This document shows, piece after piece, positions 1 through 10,930 of a DNA stretch of 64,000 bases; the stretch's first letter is position 1, and each line of letters starts with the position of its first letter. The DNA comes from Sipunculus nudus (Eukaryota > Annelida > Sipuncula > Golfingiida > Sipunculidae): positions 77,036,124-77,100,123 of the forward strand of contig CM049308.1 in the NCBI GenBank assembly GCA_026874595.1, read 5' to 3'. The notes under the pieces were generated by a model. The model made no database searches. It was not told the origin of the DNA and saw only the letters and a list, made by a program, of their open reading frames with translations. Position numbers and translations under genes: made by a program.

Positions 1-2266
1 CTTTACTTGCTTTTTCTGAGGACTTTTATGGCCCTCCCGTGTAACCGACTTAATACTGGACATCACTTTTGATACAAACTGTTCCTCTCTGTCCACTTTT
101 AATGGCTGATCAAGCAACATTTGAATCTGGCCTAAATTGTGCAAAACATTATTAACTTTTTCAAATCTACTTGGGGAAGGATGTCCAGGAGATGCTGAAA
201 CAGACTGCCGAGACAAAGAATGCTCTCCTTTGTTGGCAGATGATGTTCTTGCAGGACTTGAATCTCTAATTGTAAAGGAAGAACTAGCACCATTTGATAA
301 AACTGGCCTTTGTTGTATGTTGGAAGGTGATCTTGTACTTGGTCCTTGAACAGGAGAAGGAGGTTTATTTTTTATGCTGGCATGTGCTGTAGAGCTTGAT
401 ACTTCCCTCCTTGGAGAACCAGACGAAGACTCAACCCTTGGGAACCCAGGATGTTCAATTGCAGTGGCACCATCTCTTGTGGAAGAAGAGCATTCATTTG
501 CCATGAGTGAAAGACCAGGTGACCTGTATGACTGAGGAGACATGTCCTGATTTGTGGCAAGCGGGGAACTTGAAGATGCAAAGGACACTGATGAGGGTTG
601 ACTAACTGGTGATCTATTAGTAGTTGTGTCTGGTAAAACATTTTCAGTTTTGGTAATGTCACTCACTTCCTGCATGTTAAAGTCATCGTCTGTGAGATCG
701 ATGAGCATTCCTTCTAACATATTTTCATCATTCAACATTTTGACGATCTCTGCATCAAAATCTTCCTGCTGGAGCAAGGTAGCTATCTGTTCTTGCACAT
801 CTGATGGCAAGTCATCTATATGTAAATCACTGCTGTCATTAGACTGCATGTTCATACGTGGACGGTTGAAGCGCGACTTTTGGGATTGCTGACGTAGCAA
901 CCTGGTTAACAAGTACTGATTTTTCCGTGAGTGCGGCGTTTTGACTAATTTCATCAAGTCTTTTTGGGTTAGCTCTGTCCTTTCAGTTTTAACACTCCCA
1001 GATTTTTGTGCGTCAGTTGACTTAGGCGTGCGCTTTTTCATTTCTCTCTGCAGAGACGGTGGAAGAGTGGCCATTTTCCCAATGTCTCCAAGACTGTCGG
1101 TGTTATGACCTGCTGTGCTTGAGGTCACATCATCTGGATTGACTGGTTTAGTCTGCTGGACTGCTGAAGCAGCAGCCCTCATATTCTCTGGAGTCAGCTT
1201 CCCTTTGACTCTGGACATGGACATATTAGTCAGGGACTGTAACTGCTTGTCTAGACTCTCATGTTGCTGGGATTTCTTCAGTTCTTCCTCTCTCTGCTTT
1301 TCAAGTTTAGCCCCCGCTCTACGTTCCCTGAATTCTTTGCACAGATTTTCTGCTCTGCTCAGCAGAAATGCTCCACGATCATTATCAATCTGTTGTTGTC
1401 TCTCTGCAGCACTTCTAGTATTAAACCTGACACTGCTAGATAAAGAACTGGCTGAACTGGGTCTTGTATTATTATGCTTCTGGCCTCTTCCAGACGCACT
1501 ACCAGAAAGTTCTGACCTTGTGGATGATTTAAAGTCGAAATTTGATGAGATACTACTGTTGAGTGAATTTCTCCTTATTCTACTCTTGCTGTCAAACCCC
1601 TTGTCACCATGTTTGGTATTATTCCTCTCTAGCCTATGATTTTTATCCGCAACTGGTGACAGTTTGTTAGTTTCTGACCCTCCCAGTATAATTTCACTAA
1701 GTTTGTCTCTCACAGCTGCTGATGCTTTGTCAGATTTTTCAAGGTCATTTGTAGGTTTATCGGTTGTTTTATCGTCATGTTTATCCTGAGATTTGGATTC
1801 CTCGATAGCTGCTGCATCTGCTTCTGGATGACTCTCAGATGGACCATCTTCGAACGATTGCCAATTGGGCATGTTATCATAATTTCCACCCCAGAACGGA
1901 CTATCCATTTGCGGTCTTTGCATTGGGCTGCCATTACCATACCAACCATTTCTATTGTCAACTGGTATGCCAAGCAGAGGCCAAGGGGATCCCGGAAACT
2001 TTTGCCAAGGCATTTCTTGCTGGTAACCATAGTTTTCATACCGGCCACAGTTGTTGGGTCCCTGGGAGTTAGAGTACCAGTCCCAAGGTCTATCATGCTG
2101 CATAGGCCTACCCTGTGGTCTGTGGTTGAAGTCATACTGATTCTGCTGCTGGTTTAGCCATGGCCTCGGTCTAGTGTATTGACTATTTTCTTGCCTATAT
2201 TTCTTTTGTTTCGGCATTGTGTTTGGCTGTTCAGTTACAGGTGTGCTATGATCCTCTGCAGGTGTG
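1..2266 (-). CDS. ZNF106: ZNF106-like protein, large middle exon (continues past base 1)
   Basis: This exon is open in one frame over its whole 2266 bases: one base completes the codon begun in the previous exon, then 755 codons run to base 1. The acceptor is tttcag just above 2266. The protein is low-complexity and probably disordered. In order it shows a Q/N/W/P/G-rich part with repeated DRPWDWY- and MPWQKFPG-like tracts, an acidic-lysine stretch with KLSEIIL, a charged probable coiled-coil (AENLCKEFRERRAGAKLEKQ), a LPPSLQREMKK motif, a basic KNQYLLTRLLRQQ helix, an acidic helix (DLPSDVQEQIATLLQQEDFD), then a Ser/Pro-rich region with many SP sites. From memory, vertebrate ZNF106 has a comparable long disordered middle and an SLQRDL-like motif; its C-terminal WD40 propeller would lie left of this window. 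Assignment rests mainly on the zinc-finger exons upstream. ZNF106 binds RNA and affects splicing, so a nuclear speckle-type role is likely. Confidence 0.78.
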
Positions 2267-2601
2267 CTGAAATAAATAGGACCACAAATCAATATTTATT
2301 TTTCCTTTCGTCAATTGTAATTAAACAGTTCTACATGTATCTGAACTTTCTTAATATTTTGGAGCAACAGAACAATATAAGGACATTTACTACATAAACT
2401 TTAGAAACATAGAAAACCTTAAAACTGATTTAGGATAGAAATTAATTAGCGTGAAGTGAATTTCACCCTTCCTAAGAGACCCAAGAAGGTTTATTACGCT
2501 GAACTTTCAGTTTAGAAGTTTTTATCATATCTTAAAGCCAATGGGAACATCCAAACTGAATAAAATAAAAATGCCACAGATCTATGGAATGAAATTCTGA
2601 C
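2267..2601 (-). other. Intron 3 of the ZNF106-like gene
   Basis: This is a 335-bp AT-rich intron with GT (gtcaga) and AG (tttcag) borders. It is the only intron in view without a mobile element. Confidence 0.8.
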
Positions 2602-2865
2602 CTTGTGTCTGGAATGATCTGGTCCTGAGATTCTCTGTAGCTGTTTCTTAATGATTCTCTGTCTGTGTGGGCTGAAAGGCTGTTACTACGACCTGGAGAC
2701 TCTGTCCTGTCACTCCTGGTTTTCAAGGAAGCGCTGAGGGTGGACGAGGTGCCACCATCCCATCCCTCTGCTCTTTTAATGTGCTCCTCGCTCCGCAGGT
2801 GTTTCCCATATTTGGCGACAGAGTCAAAGCTGGTTTGGCAGACTGGACACTGGTGCACACAGTTA
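2602..2865 (-). CDS. ZNF106: ZNF106-like protein, exon with second zinc finger
   Basis: The 264-nt exon lies between a ttttgatttcag acceptor and an AAG|gtcaga donor. Its phases (needs one base, leaves two) match both neighbours. It encodes a matrin/U1-type finger with the pattern C-x2-C-x12-H-x5-H: CPVC, then GKHLRSEEH. A Ser/Arg/Thr-rich tail with many potential phosphosites (TRSDRTESPGRSNSLSAHTD) follows. Counting from the first visible residue, the zinc ligands are C50, C53, H66 and H72. In vertebrate ZNF106 a second finger of the same spacing (CxxC...H-x5-H, ending SGQLH) follows the first by a similar distance, and this is the best evidence for orthology. A different matrin-type protein is possible, but the tandem N-terminal arrangement argues against it. 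Confidence 0.85.
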
Positions 2866-3477
2866 CTGAAATCAAAACACAAATGTGTCAGTTCCAGCAC
2901 AGCCAGACTATATATACCTGACCAACTTCAGGGAACAAAAAAGGTTGACTTATCCACAGGGCAATAAAAAGTTAGATATTTATTAACACTGTGCTGATCA
3001 CACTGATTTTCTAATTAATAACCTGAATTTTTTCAATGGACAGCTGTATAACCTGCACCACCATTTTACTTAAAATGCATCCAATTGTCCTGATCCTCTC
3101 CAAAAACCTTGATTCCTTCAGAAATATTAAACCAAAAATAACAATACTGAAATAAGATGCAACTTTTCCATACATAAAGTACCCATATGTACTACATTCT
3201 ACAGGACTTTCATTATATAGTTGTTAGAAATGATGCTGTGTTAAAGACTATTTAACATGAATATAGTTCTCTTATCTTATGATTTAAATTACAAATGGTA
3301 AGCACAAAAAGGTAAAGCCCATATTAGCTAAATATATATAAACAGTAGGAAAATTGGGACTGCTCAAAAGTGCCCACTTTATAAAGGTGTCCAATTAATT
3401 AAGGTGTCCACAAGGATAGGACTGACTTCTTATTCACAATAAAGTATGTGTCATACATAATTCTGTTTTGTGAACAA
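2866..3477. other. Intron 2, unique part
   Basis: AT-rich single-copy-looking intron sequence between exon 3 and element C1. No repeat, RNA or regulatory motif was recognised. Confidence 0.7.
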
Positions 3478-3659
3478 CAAGTGACCCATGGGTCATGACG
3501 CTCAGCTGACTTGGAAGAGATTCGCAAAAGGAAATTTTATCATTAGAATGGTAGTATATACCCATTCAACTGAAGCATCAAACAGATTAACCAACAGGCC
3601 AAGATTTAGTCTGTATTTATATATCTCAAAAATAGAGAAAAATGTGTAAACTTTTAAAA

Positions 3660-4830
3660 CTAGAATACGGGTAACCGACAAGTGACTACATGTATCTGCC
3701 AAAATCGGATAGTGAGGCATGGATTGAGTGGCAAGGGGAAATAGAGTGAGGTATGTTGCATATTAGCATAGATGTCTGCAGCCTAAATGTGTATGTAGGT
3801 TGTGCCACCTACCACAAATCCAGAAAGCTGTTCAAGTTGTATACACCTGCAAAATTTTAGGCAGAAAAGTCAAACCACTACATGTATATGAGCGATTTTT
3901 GCCCATGGCAGACAAACAGAGAAACACTGTGCAAAAATCTTTGCAGGTAACCCCTCCAGTTTTGTGTATGATAAAGACCTATGTGAGATCTAAACACATG
4001 CACAATTTTGGCCCAATCGGTCAAATGGTTCCTGAGATATGAGCTTGGATGTGTGCAGCGTTAACTAGAACGTAGGTGGCGCCACCTGTCATAAAATCAA
4101 GAAAGCTGTCCACGATGTATAAACCTGCAAAATTTTAGGCAGTTATGTCAAACCACTACAGAGAAATGAGTGATTTTAGGCCACGGCAGACTAACAGACA
4201 GACGCTGTGCAAACATTGTTACAGGTGGCGCCACCATTTTTGTGTATGTTACAGAGCTATCAAAGGGCTACATTTGTATAAATTTTATTTCCTGATCGGT
4301 CAAACGGTTCCCAAGATATAAGCTTGGATGTCATCAGCGTGAACGTGAACGTAGGTGGCGCCACCTGTCATAAAATCAAGAAAGCTATCCTGGATGTATA
4401 CGCATGACGAATTTCAGGTGAATTAGTCAATTCACTGCAGAGATATGAGTGATTTTAACCCAAGGCAGATGAACAGATGGACACTGTGCAAACATGGTTA
4501 CAGGTGGCGCCACCATTTTTTGTGTATGGTATAAAGCAATCCAAGGGCTACATTTGTATCAATTTAATTCCTGATCGGTCAAATGGTTCCCAAGATATGA
4601 GGGTTTATGAGTGGAAACAGACCCACAAATGGACACTGGATAGAGAGGAAAGGTCAGAGGTCAACGCAAATTGGTTAGGCACCAGTTCACATGTGACCTG
4701 ATAATAGGTGTAAGTTTGGAAAAAATCGTTCCATTAGTCTCCGAGGAGCTCTCTGGAAACGAACGCTGCCGCGGTGGAGGAACTCGGTCAAAAACATAGT
4801 ATCCGCAAAACTTCGTTTTGGCGGATACAA
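3660..4830 (-). mobile_element. Element A1, nested in C1
   Basis: The left end is CTAGAATACGGGTA with a degraded hairpin (ACCGACAAGTGACTAC) and the motif GTATCTGCCAAAA. The right end is the hairpin GTATCCGCAAAAC...GTTTTGGCGGATAC. The core has about three 280-bp units. The GGC tract found in A3 and A4 is reduced here to gctgccgcggtgg, so this copy looks older. C3 shows the same C sequence without an insertion (around 25770-25785). Confidence 0.75.
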
Positions 4831-6804
4831 AAATACAGGTGGCTCCACCAGTCTGCAGAAACTAATAAAAACACTTAATGGTCAATATCCATGCAAAGAA
4901 TCATGGTGATCTCTGCATTAGTTGTTCAGATACTTCAGTTTTTGTATCAAATTGTCCATTATTCTGAGGGATACTTCGGAGTCCTATAGCTTGAAGGATA
5001 TGGGTAACAGAGACCTAATTTCAAGTTTCCACAGGCACCTTTCATGGGCCTCCTTGCATGACAAGAATGAAGATTCTAGGTCCAGTTGTTGCGATTTGTA
5101 CCCTGTTAACAGATAACCACATCTTTAAAGGTCTCAAAAAAAAAGAAAAAAATTCGTAAAAATTTGAAAAAAAATAGAGGTGGCACACCCAGTCTGCAGA
5201 AACTGATGGAACAGCTCATGATCAATATGTATGCCGAAAATCATGACCATCAGTGTTGTAGTTATTGAAATACTGCAGTTTTTGTATCAAATTTTCCATT
5301 ATTCTGGCGGGGGGGGGGGTATTTTGGACCCATACAGCTTAAAGAATATGGGTAACAGAGCCCTAATTTCAAGTTTCCATGGAGACTTTTCATGGGTCTC
5401 CCTGTGTGTCAAGAATGAAGATTCTTGGTCCAGTTTTTATGATTTGTGCCCTGTTAACAGATGTTCATATCTTTAAAGGTCTCAAAAATACAGAAAAATT
5501 TCGTAAAAAAAAACGAACAAATACAGGTGGTGCCACCAGTCTGCAGAAACTTGTGAAACACTCCATGATCAATATCCATGCAAACAATTATGGTTATCTC
5601 TGCATTAGTTGTTCAGATACTTTAGCTTTTGTATCAAATTTTCCATTATTCTGAGCTGTACTTTGGAGTGCCATAGCTCAAAGGATATGGGTAACAGAGA
5701 CCAAATTTCAGGTTTCAATGGAGACTTATCATCGGTCTCCCTGTGTGTCAAGAACGAAGATTCTAGGTCCAGTCGTTACGATTTGTACCCTGTTGACAGA
5801 TAACTACATCCTTAAAGGTCTCAAAAATGGAGAAAACAATTCCTGAACATTGAAAAAGTCAGGTGGCGCCACCAGTCTGCACAAACTGATGAAACATCTC
5901 ATGATCAATATGTATGTCGAAAATCATGACCATCAGTGATGTAGTTTATGAGATATTGAAGTTTTTGTATGAAATTTTTGACTATTCTGGGGGGTAATTT
6001 TGGGCCCCATAGCTCGAAGGATATGGGTAACAGAGACCTAATTTCTGGTTTCCATGGAGACTTTTCATAGGTCTCTCAGTGTGTCGAAAATGAAGATTCT
6101 AGGTCCAGTTGTTACGATTTGTGCCACGCTAACAGATGACAGCATCCTCAAAGGTCTCAAAAATAGAGGAAAAAATCGTAAAAAATCAAACAGTACAGGT
6201 GGCGCCACCAGTCTGCAGGAACTGATCGAACATCTCATGATCAATATGTATGCCAAAAATGAAGACCATCAGTGATGTAGTTATTGAAATATTGAAGTTT
6301 TTGTATGAAATTTTTTACTATTCTTGGGGGTACTTTGGGGCCCCATAGCTCGAAGGATATGGGTAACAGAGACTTAATTTCTGGTTTCCAAGGAGATTTT
6401 TCATGGACCTCTCAGTGTGTCAAGAATTAAGATTCTAAGTCCAGTCTTTATGATTTGTGCCTTGTTAACAGATGTTCACATTTTTAAAGGTCTCAAAAAT
6501 AGAGAAAAAAATTCGTAAAAATTCGAAAAATACAGGTGGCGCCACCAGTCTGCAGGAGGTGATGTAACATCTCATGATCAATATGTATGCCAAAAATCAT
6601 GACCATCAGTCAAGTAGTAAATGAGATATTGAAGTTTTTGTATGAAATTTTTGACTTTTCTGGGGGGTACTTTGGGGCCACATAGCTCGAAGGATATGGG
6701 TAACAGAGACCTAATTTCTGGTTTCCAAGGAGATTTTTTATGGACCTCTCAGAATCCCAAGTTACAAGGTTCTAGGTCCAGCGGTTACGATTTGTGCCTG
6801 GTTA

Positions 6805-6870
6805 ACGGACGGACAGACGGACAGACGGACAGACAGACAGACGGACAGACGGACAGACGGACGACGGACA
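6805..6870. repeat. GGACAGAC-type microsatellite
   Basis: Variable 4/8-bp units (ggac, agac) directly precede the right terminal hairpin of C1. The same kind of tract occurs at that end of C3 and D. Confidence 0.85.
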
Positions 6871-6971
6871 AAGAGTGATCGCTATAGCTCAGATGACTTT
6901 CAGTCAGCTGAGCTAAAAATTCTTTATATGCATATAATGTTTCTAACAAAATGAAAAAAAAAGAAGATCAC

Positions 6972-7030
6972 CTGTTTTCCTGCTCTAACTTGATGTGGTG
7001 AATCAACGACAAGGTGTGCTCTCTCAGCCC
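6972..7030 (-). CDS. ZNF106: ZNF106-like protein, exon completing first zinc finger
   Basis: This 59-nt exon lies between a tatcgtttcag acceptor and an AACAG|gtgatc donor. It encodes GLREHTLSLIHHIKLEQEN and the start of a Ser codon finished in the next exon. It supplies the His half of finger 1 (H29, H35/H36), while the Cys half lies 25 kb away in the preceding exon. It resembles the vertebrate ZNF106 stretch with EHMRSMLHH followed by a charged helix, as I remember it. The exon is too short to be seen as an open frame on its own. Its donor is only 52 bp from the end of element C1. Confidence 0.82.
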
Positions 7031-8504
7031 CTGAAACGATAAAACAAACATAATCAGACAATGACTAAATGCCTATCACCCATAAATCTAAATAATCTTA
7101 ATTACAGCATTTAACACTGTCCACTTTTTGCCACAAATAATAAAGTCTAAAATCTCTCTGAGTAAGAACATCTGTAGAATGTGTTCTAGGACAGTAATTT
7201 CACCTCAAATATAATTCATGCAAAGGCATAAATTTAGAATTAATGCTGAAAATTACTAAATCTTTTTTAATTACCTGATTTACTACACTTTCAAGTATAT
7301 TCATGTTTAGGTCTGTGACTACAGGTAATTATATCACAGACTTAATTTTATGTTAAATTTAATAATAAACTTATTAATATCTGATTTATCTAATGCTGAT
7401 CTATACCAAAGAATAACAAGGGCATCAACACTTGTGTTTACAGCCTTATCAATTTTATTTTACTGTTCCTGTATAATTTCAACAGGAATATATAACACAG
7501 AGGTCCAATACACAACTTAATCAAACACAGGTTTAAATCTGCAGAAACCTGTTTTTTATCAAAGCATCAGTGGTAAGCCATTAAAAGATAATAAAAACAA
7601 AACTTTACTAATATAACCATATATTCATACAAGGGCTAAGAGTAAGATACAAACGCTGTACAAGCCTTGGTATGTAAGCCCAGACTTGTCAAGTAATACC
7701 TATGCATTACCCTCTCCACTTGAAACATAAGCCTCCCCTACTATCAACCCACCCAGGAATCTGTAAACAGCCATGTAAACAACACCCAAGAGCCGATTAA
7801 ACATGGCCACCAATAATCTCTACAGTCAACCTAATGGACAATATAATCTCAACTTTCAAACTGTACCATCTTATCAGATTTTCTGACAGACCCCATCCAA
7901 GTACCTAGGCCAAGGTTATATATATACACCCTTTTGATAAATACTGATCTGCATATAATAGTAGACAGGTCCAGATTTATGGGCACTAAATTTTGCGATT
8001 CTTGTCATTCAAGCTAAAACAATATAGTATGTATATGACAAGACAAACAAATTAAATTTAAAGACTTTAGTTTATTCCTGTCAATAAAGTTCTTATAATG
8101 ACTCTGTTACAGATGTATGAGTATGTTTATCATTCCACAAGCTATCAGTAAACACAGCAATGCTGAAATGTATGTGCAGGAGTTGAAAGCTCAGTAGTTG
8201 CAAAACGCCATTTGAAAAACTCTGGTTTGTCTGACTTGCTGCCAGAGGTCATAGTTGAATGTGTTTGGATTATTTTGGTGTGCCCCCCAGATGTTATAAA
8301 CAAATAGTTATAAACAAAACGAACAACCTGTGTGCAGTGTGATCTGTGTTTTCTGGCCTATTTTTATAAAAGGTTCAAGGTATTGTCTTTTGTTACCGTA
8401 ATAGTAATCAGTTATATCAGAATAGGCCCCTTTAGCACTGTATTCCATCATTTCCATAATGAAACAGCTCAGAATTGTTAATGTGAATCATTACCCTTAT
8501 TAAA
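7031..8504. other. Intron 1, unique part
   Basis: AT-rich intron sequence between exon 2 and element B. Nothing gene-like or clearly repeated was seen. Confidence 0.65.
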
Positions 8505-8880
8505 CTAGATATTTCTTGGCACCGCAGGTGCCATAGTATCGCCAGACAATTAATCCCCCCCCCTTTAAGAATAGGCCCCCCATCTTCAGCAACAATTAAT
8601 ATCAGACCACACTCATAGAAAAGGTCATTCTCATAGAAAAGGTCATGATCCAAATTTCAATATACATCATCCCCTAACCCATGTCTATGTATATGCAAGA
8701 AATCTGTCCATTAGTTTTTGACTTATAATGCTCACAGTACTGTTAAGTGGCAATGATGGGGTATTAAACGGCACGAAAACAAGTAAAAGAATAACAGGTG
8801 GCACCACCTGTTTCCCGTACATGACAACACTATCCAAGATCTTGATTTTTGGACCAATCAATGCATCCCTTATTGAGAAA

Positions 8881-10831
8881 CTAGAATACGGGTAGTCGAC
8901 AAGCGACTACGTGTATCCGCCAAAATCAGAGAAGGACTGGTGAAGTAAGGCATGGATTGAGTGGCAAGGGAATATAGAGTTACATGTGTTAAATATTAGA
9001 ATGGATCTCTGCCACATAAACATGATTGTAGGTGGCGCCACCTGTTATTTGAAACTATCCAAGATATATACACAAGCAAAATTTGATGTGGAAAAGTCAA
9101 ACCACTGTAGATATACGAGTGATTTTGTCCCACAGCAGACAAACAGATGGACGCTGTGCAAAAATGGCTGCAGGTTGCGCCACCATTTTTGTGTATGTTT
9201 TAAAGCTATCCAAGGGCTTCATTTGTGTAAAAAAATTTTCCTGATTGGTTGAATGAGTCCGGAGATATAAGCATGGATGTCTACAGCATGAATGTGAATG
9301 TAGGTGGCACCACCTGTCATAAAATCAAGAAAGCTATGCGGGATGTATAAGCATGCTGAATTGCAGGGAATTTGGTCAAACCACTGCAGGGATATGAGTG
9401 ATTTTAACCAAAGGCAGACAAACAGATGGATGCTGTGTAAAAATGGCTGCAGGTGACGCCACCATTTTTGTGAATGTTATAAAGCTATCCAAGGGCTACA
9501 TTTGTGTAATTTTTTTTTCCTGATTGGTCAAACGGTTCCCGAGATATGAGCTTGGATGTCTGCAGCGTTAACGTGAATGTAGGTGGCGCCACCTGTCATA
9601 AAATCGAGAAAGCTATCTAGGATGTATACGCATGCCGAATTTTAGGTGAATTAGTCAAACCACTGCAGAGATATGAGTGATTTTAACCCCAGGCAGATGA
9701 ACAGATGGACACTGCAAACATGGTTGCAGGTGGCGCTGCCTTTTGTTGTGTATGTTATAAAGCTATCCCAGGGCTACATTTGTGTAAAATTTTTTTCCGG
9801 ATCGGTCAACCGGTTCCAGAGATATATGGGTTTATGTGTGGAGCGTTAACGTAAATGTAGGTGGCGCCACCTGTCATAAAATCGAGAAAGCTATCTAGGA
9901 TGTATACGCATGCCGATTTTTAGGTGGATTAGTCAAACCACTGCAGAGATATGAGTGATTTTAACCCCAGGCAGATGAACAAATGGACACTGTGCAAACA
10001 TGGTTGCAGGTGGCGCAAACTTTTGTTGTGTATGTTATAAAGCATTCCCAGGGCTACATTTGTGTAAAAAATTTTTCCGGATCGGTCAAACGGTTCCCGA
10101 GATATAAGGGTTTATGTGTGGAGCGTTAACGTGAATGTAGGTGGCGCCACCTGTCATAAAATCGAGAAAGCTATCTAGGATGTATACACATGCCGAATTT
10201 TATGTGAATTAGTCAAACCACTGCAGAGATATGAGTGATTTTAACCCCAGGCAGATGAACAGATGGACACTGTGCAAACATGGTTGCAGGTGGCGCCACC
10301 TTTTGTTGTGTATGTTATAAAGCTATCCCAGGGCTACATTTGTGTAAAATATTTTTCCGGATCGGTCAATCGGTTCCCGAGATATATGGGTTTATGTGTG
10401 GAGCGTTAACGTGAATGTAGGTGGCGCCACCTGTCATAAAATCGAGAAAGCTATCTAGGATGTATACGCATGCCCAATTTTAGGTGAATTAGTCAAACCA
10501 CTACAGAGATATGAGTGATTTTAACCCCAGGCAGATGAACAGATGGACACTGTGCAAAAATGGTTGCAGGTGGCGCCACCTTTTGTTGTGTATGTTATAA
10601 AGCTATCCCAGGGCTACATTTGTGTAAAAATTTTTTCCGGATCGGTCAAACGGTTCCCGAGATATATGGGTTTATGTGTGGAAACAGACGCACAAACGGA
10701 CGCTGGGCAGAGACGAAAGGTCAGAGGTCAAGGTCACTTGGTTAGGCACCAGTTCACATGTGACCCGATAATTTGTGTAAGTTTCGGAAAAATCTGTCCA
10801 GTAGTCTCAGAGGAGTTCTCCGGAAACGAAC

Positions 10832-10880
<49 letters not shown>

Positions 10881-10930
10881 AACCCGGTCAAAAACATAGT
10901 ATCCGCAAAACTTCGTTTTGGCGGATACAA
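8881..10930 (-). mobile_element. Element A3, full-length, nested in B
   Basis: The left end is CTAGAATACGG plus the perfect hairpin GTAGTCG-ACAAG-CGACTAC and the motif GTATCCGCCAAAA. The right end is a GGC tract and the hairpin ending TTTTGGCGGATAC. It interrupts a B monomer: gagaaa before it and ttaatg after it are adjacent in the uninterrupted sibling monomer at 11581. The core contains tandem units of 278-280 bp (9581, 9859, 10139, 10419). Confidence 0.88.
10833..10880. repeat. (GGC)16 triplet tract in A3
   Basis: A pure 48-bp GGC run just inside the right hairpin of A3. It creates spurious poly-Gly and poly-Pro open frames. On the transcribed strand of the host gene it reads GCC. Confidence 0.95.

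Larger units (their letters stand above)
3478..6919 (-). mobile_element. Element C1, Helitron-like non-autonomous element with A1 nested inside
   Basis: The left end starts CAAG followed at once by the palindrome TGACCCATGGGTCA and the subterminal motif GCTCAGCTGACT. The right end carries the inverted motif AGTCAGCTGAGC inside a hairpin and finishes gctaaaaa. The same two ends bound C2 and C3, which fixes the borders. Read on the minus strand the element begins TTTTTAGCTCAGCTGAC and ends hairpin-CTTG, the layout of Helitron/Helentron-type elements. The core holds about six diverged monomers of roughly 335 bp, each starting near ggtggcgccaccagtctgca. A GGACAGAC-type microsatellite (about 6805-6870) precedes the right hairpin. 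No protein is encoded. It fills 84% of intron 2. Confidence 0.8.

Noticed and set aside
1115-1639. Plus-strand 174-codon frame and the 126-codon frame at 1777-2157
   Set aside because: Both are antisense shadows of the ZNF106-like exon, which is open across all 2266 bases with matching splice phases.
1710-2135. Minus-strand 141-codon frame in a different phase
   Set aside because: An out-of-frame shadow of the large exon, with M/T/I-rich composition and no support from splice phase.
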